Below are positions 6,348 through 8,471 of a stretch of DNA of 8,471 nt, in pieces. Source of the stretch: Thermoguttaceae bacterium (lineage in GTDB: Bacteria > Planctomycetota > Planctomycetia > Pirellulales > Thermoguttaceae); NCBI GenBank assembly GCA_024653385.1, contig JANLFZ010000273.1, positions 1 through 8,471 of the forward strand, in the 5' to 3' direction. A program made the translations under genes and the position numbers. The stretch's first letter is position 1; each line of letters starts with the position of its first letter. The notes under the pieces are model-generated. The model did not search any database. It had not been told where the DNA came from and saw nothing but the letters and a program-made list of their open reading frames with translations.

Positions 6348-7271
6348 ATGCGGTCTGGCGGCACCATGGATCGACGGGCGTTTCTCGGTGCGGGCGCGGC
6401 CGCGGCGGCGCTGGGGGGCTGGCAGGTGCTGGCCGGCCAACCGCGCAAGCCCACCCAATTCCAGATCGCCTGCATGACGCTTCCCTACGCGCGGTTTCCT
6501 TTGACCCGGGCCTTGGAAGGAATCCGGCGGGCCGGTTACCGCTATGTGGCCTGGGGAACGACGCACGACGAAGGGGGCCAGCCCGTGCCGGTGATGCCCC
6601 CAGAGGCCCCGCCCGAAACCGCCCGCGCCCTGGCCACTCGCTGCCGCGATCTCGGCCTGGAGCCGCTCTTGATGTTCTCGATGATCTACCCCGAGGACCC
6701 CAAAGCCATCCAGGTCCTCACCGCGCGGATCCGGCAGGCCGCGGCCGCCGGAATTCCCCAGATACTCACCTTCGGGCACACCGAGGGCGGCAACCAGAAG
6801 CTCTGGGTCGAACGGTTCCGACGGCTGGCTCCCATCGCCCGCGACCACCGCGTCATGATCGTCATCAAGCAGCACGGCGGGTCGACGGGCACGGGCGAGG
6901 CCTGCGCCCGGATCGTGCGCGAGGTCAACGACCCGGCGATCATGGTCAACTACGACGCGGGCAACGTGATGGACTATCTGAACCTGGACCCCATTGCCGA
7001 CATCCAGAAATGCGCGGCCGAGGTGCGGAGTTTTTGCATCAAGGACCACCGCAACTGGCCCAAGGACGAGGATTGCGGGCCGGGCTTCGGCGAGATCGAC
7101 CACTACCGGCTCCTGCACCCGGTGGCGTGGACGGGTCTGTCGATGCCGTTATGCTGCGAGAACATCTTTGCCCCGCTGGTGAAACGGCCGGCGACGGCCG
7201 AAGGGGTCGATGCCCTGGCCCGCCGCGCCCGAGAGTTCCTCGAAACCGTGATTGCTGGCTTGCTGGCCTGA
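6348..7271 (+). CDS. Tat-signal xylose-isomerase-like TIM-barrel protein (sugar isomerase/epimerase family)
   Basis: This encodes 307 residues. A short Tat leader (MDRRAFLGAG at 7-16 and an Ala-rich stretch to about 30) precedes a single beta/alpha-barrel of the AP-endonuclease-2/xylose-isomerase type. Late-strand landmarks are in order: IKQHGG (173-178), NYDAGN (201-206, Asp203), IKDH (231-234, His234), GPGFGEID (244-251) and ENIF (271-274, Glu271). In the family, four side chains from strands 5 to 8 usually hold a divalent metal; Asp203, His234 and Glu271 fit three of them, but the strand-5 Glu is replaced by Lys174/Gln175. GAGGAGG (6336-6342) sits five bases before ATG 6348, favouring it over ATG 6366. 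It follows the isomerase-like gene after 25 bases, so the two are surely co-transcribed. The substrate is unknown; isomerisation, epimerisation or elimination on a keto-sugar are all possible. Confidence 0.87.
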   Translation: MRSGGTMDRRAFLGAGAAAAALGGWQVLAGQPRKPTQFQIACMTLPYARFPLTRALEGIRRAGYRYVAWGTTHDEGGQPVPVMPPEAPPETARALATRCRDLGLEPLLMFSMIYPEDPKAIQVLTARIRQAAAAGIPQILTFGHTEGGNQKLWVERFRRLAPIARDHRVMIVIKQHGGSTGTGEACARIVREVNDPAIMVNYDAGNVMDYLNLDPIADIQKCAAEVRSFCIKDHRNWPKDEDCGPGFGEIDHYRLLHPVAWTGLSMPLCCENIFAPLVKRPATAEGVDALARRAREFLETVIAGLLA

Positions 7272-7361
7272 CCGGACGGGTCATCCGGCAACCGGTTCTG
7301 CCCAACCGACTGACGTGCGGGTTGAGACCGCACCCCACCTCATCATGGACTGCGCGTCCAC

Positions 7362-7381
7362 CGATAGAGGGGACTCTATCG
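7362..7381. promoter_or_regulatory. 20-base palindrome upstream of a strong promoter (operator candidate)
   Basis: CGATAGAG (7362-7369) and CTCTATCG (7374-7381) are perfect reverse complements around a GGGA centre. The centre lies about 60 bases before the predicted start near 7432, the usual spacing for a class I activator site. As RNA it would be an 8-bp stem with a GNRA-type GGGA loop, but no T-tract follows, so a DNA-binding role is favoured over termination. The gap 7272-7361 also holds shorter stems such as GTGCGG/CCGCAC (7315-7333). Confidence 0.5.
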
Positions 7382-7395
7382 CCAGGGTTGCAAAC

Positions 7396-7425
7396 TTGAC
7401 GCGGTTTGCCTGGTCAAACTATACT
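7396..7425 (+). promoter_or_regulatory. Near-consensus sigma-70 promoter for the secreted protein gene
   Basis: TTGACG (7396-7401) and TATACT (7420-7425) each match consensus at five of six positions and are 18 bases apart. The surrounding sequence (about 7386-7440) is clearly more A/T-rich than the rest of the window. Transcription would start near 7432, with a leader of about 67 bases. This is the best promoter in the window. Confidence 0.65.
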
Positions 7426-7498
7426 AAACTCTTGTCGCAGAACCGACTTTGTTGACCGGGGCCACGCGCCCGGCCTTCCGCAAGAGAGAACGCCGCCG

Positions 7499-8471
7499 AT
7501 GAATGGGTCGAGCCGCTGGGGGACTTGGTGTGCGGGTTTGGCCATCCTTCTGGTGATGGCTGTCCAGGTGGGCGTTGCGCAGGAGGGGAAGCCGGCCGCG
7601 TCGTCCGAACCGGCCAAGAGCGCTGAGGCAAAGCCGGCCCAACCGGCCAAGAGCCCGGAGGCAAAGCCGGCCGAACCGGCCCCCGAGGCGAAAGCGCCCG
7701 CCAAGCCGGCGCCCGCTCCGGCCGAGGCCAAGCCGGCCGCTCCCACGACTCCCGCGCCCAAGGAACTCGCGCGCCCGCCGCGAAAGCTGGCCCCAGGCGT
7801 GATGATCACCATTCCCCCGGCAACGGAAGCGGCCGAGACGGTGACTCGCCAGGACGTGGTGGAGTTGCTGGCGGTCGACGAGAAGTTCCAATGGGCCAAA
7901 GACGTCGCCTTCCGACGCGACATCTTCGGTCTGGAGTTCCGCTTCAAGCCGGTGCGCATGGTGTACGTCGATCTTCCGCAGCCCAGCGGGTTGATGCAGC
8001 GGAAGCTGATCTGGTACTTGGTGTACAACGTCACGAATCCCGGCAAGATCCTCCACCCGAGCAAGGCAAACGACGGCACGTTCGAGGTTCAAGAGGTCGA
8101 TCAACCCGTGCGGTTCGTGCCCGAGTTCGTGCTCGAGGCCACGAAACTCGAGAAGCGCTATCCCGACCGCGTCATTCCCTTGGCCCTGCGGCAGATTGCC
8201 CAGCGGGAAGATCCCAATCAGACCTTCCACAGCACGGTGGACATGGTGCGCGATCTGAAGCCGGGCGAAACGGCCTGGGGCATCGCCACGTGGGAGGACG
8301 TGGATCCGCGCACCGACCAGTTCGCCATCTATGTGTACGGCTTGACCAATGCCTACCGGTGGACCAATACGGCGAAGCTGCAACCGAACGACCACCTGGG
8401 CAAAGGCCGGGTGCTTTACCGCAAGGCCCTGCAACTGAACTTCTGGCGCCCGGGCGACGAGTTCGACCGGA
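7499..8471 (+). CDS. Secreted planctomycete protein of unknown function (3' end outside window)
   Basis: The frame stays open for 324 codons to the window edge without a stop. It begins with a signal peptide: Arg6, hydrophobic core about 11-26, likely cleavage after GVA at 25-27. A low-complexity Ala/Pro/Lys/Glu linker follows (about 29-95), then a folded domain from about 98 onward with features such as VTRQDVVELL, FRFKPVRMVYVDLP, IWYLVYNVTNPG, RFVPEF, IPLALRQIAQRE and ETAWGIATWEDV. AAGAGAGAA (7482-7490) is a Shine-Dalgarno-like stretch before ATG 7499. Beta-strand-like patterns and aromatic residues suggest an extracytoplasmic beta-rich domain tethered or spaced by the linker. I do not recognise a characterised family; the style matches uncharacterised planctomycete secreted proteins. 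It has its own strong promoter, so it is probably not part of the upstream sugar operon. Coding status is secure; function is unknown. Confidence 0.85.
   Translation, partial: MNGSSRWGTWCAGLAILLVMAVQVGVAQEGKPAASSEPAKSAEAKPAQPAKSPEAKPAEPAPEAKAPAKPAPAPAEAKPAAPTTPAPKELARPPRKLAPGVMITIPPATEAAETVTRQDVVELLAVDEKFQWAKDVAFRRDIFGLEFRFKPVRMVYVDLPQPSGLMQRKLIWYLVYNVTNPGKILHPSKANDGTFEVQEVDQPVRFVPEFVLEATKLEKRYPDRVIPLALRQIAQREDPNQTFHSTVDMVRDLKPGETAWGIATWEDVDPRTDQFAIYVYGLTNAYRWTNTAKLQPNDHLGKGRVLYRKALQLNFWRPGDEFDR
7608..7673 (+). repeat. Tandem 33-base repeat encoding an 11-residue linker unit
   Basis: Two adjacent copies (7608-7640 and 7641-7673) match at 30 of 33 positions and begin AACCGGCCAAGAGC. A decayed third copy follows from 7674. 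The unit length is a multiple of three, so gain or loss of copies keeps the frame; the encoded unit is PAKS-x-EAKPA plus one Glu or Gln. It lies in the low-complexity linker of the secreted protein and probably arose by slippage. Confidence 0.8.

Noticed and set aside
4856..6475. 539-residue minus-strand open frame opposite the isomerase-like gene
   Set aside because: It is an antisense shadow spanning two real genes and their ribosome-binding site, with no recognisable domain.
7272..7333. Short stems (CCGGA/TCCGG, CGGTT/AACCG, GTGCGG/CCGCAC) as an intrinsic terminator for the sugar operon
   Set aside because: Stems are only 5-6 bp and no T-tract follows any of them. One may act in termination, but the sequence does not support the call.
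7608..7700. Repeats considered as a CRISPR-like or regulatory array
   Set aside because: The copies are directly adjacent with no spacers, in frame, and encode a low-complexity linker.
7424..8434. Minus-strand open frames opposite the secreted-protein gene, including a Gly/Leu/Arg-rich repeat protein
   Set aside because: The apparent repeats come from the reverse complement of the Ala/Pro/Lys linker. The + strand has promoter, ribosome-binding site and signal peptide.

Overview
The window looks like chromosomal DNA from a high-GC planctomycete, most likely of the Pirellulales/Pirellula type. The grounds are the very strong G/C preference at third codon positions, three neighbouring sugar-type enzymes that all carry twin-arginine (Tat) export signals, a Hanks-type protein kinase with an N-terminal zinc ribbon and a long TPR tail, and a secreted protein with an Ala/Pro/Lys linker of a kind common in that phylum. 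This placement is inference from style; no marker gene is present.

Layout: (a) 3-119, the last 38 codons of an unidentified + strand gene. (b) 120-274, a non-coding leader with a good sigma-70-like promoter and a GC-rich palindrome. (c) 275-1630, a Tat-exported Gfo/Idh/MocA-family oxidoreductase. (d) A 42-base convergent gap, then the minus-strand kinase at 1673-4642, with zinc ribbon, kinase domain and about ten TPR-like repeats. (e) A 144-base divergent promoter region with a perfect 9-base inverted repeat whose two arms each hold a TAGAAT box, one facing each gene. (f) A two-gene + strand operon: a Tat-signal protein resembling the L-fucose/L-arabinose isomerase superfamily (4787-6322) and, 25 bases later, a Tat-signal xylose-isomerase-like TIM-barrel protein (6348-7271). 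(g) A 227-base intergenic region with a 20-base palindrome just upstream of a near-consensus promoter (TTGACG-18-TATACT). (h) From 7499 to the window end, a secreted protein of unknown function that runs off the edge.

How the genes may work together: the oxidoreductase, the isomerase-like protein and the TIM-barrel protein all appear to be exported and all belong to families that act on sugars or polyols. Pairings of Gfo/Idh/MocA oxidoreductases with TIM-barrel isomerase/epimerase-like proteins are known from oxidative handling of glycosides (keto-sugar chemistry), so an extracytoplasmic sugar-modifying set is plausible. The oxidoreductase is not in the same operon, because the kinase lies between on the opposite strand. 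The kinase shares the divergent promoter region with the isomerase-like pair, so co-regulation is possible but unproven. No mobile element, CRISPR array, tRNA or rRNA was seen, and no stretch over 300 bases lacks a gene.
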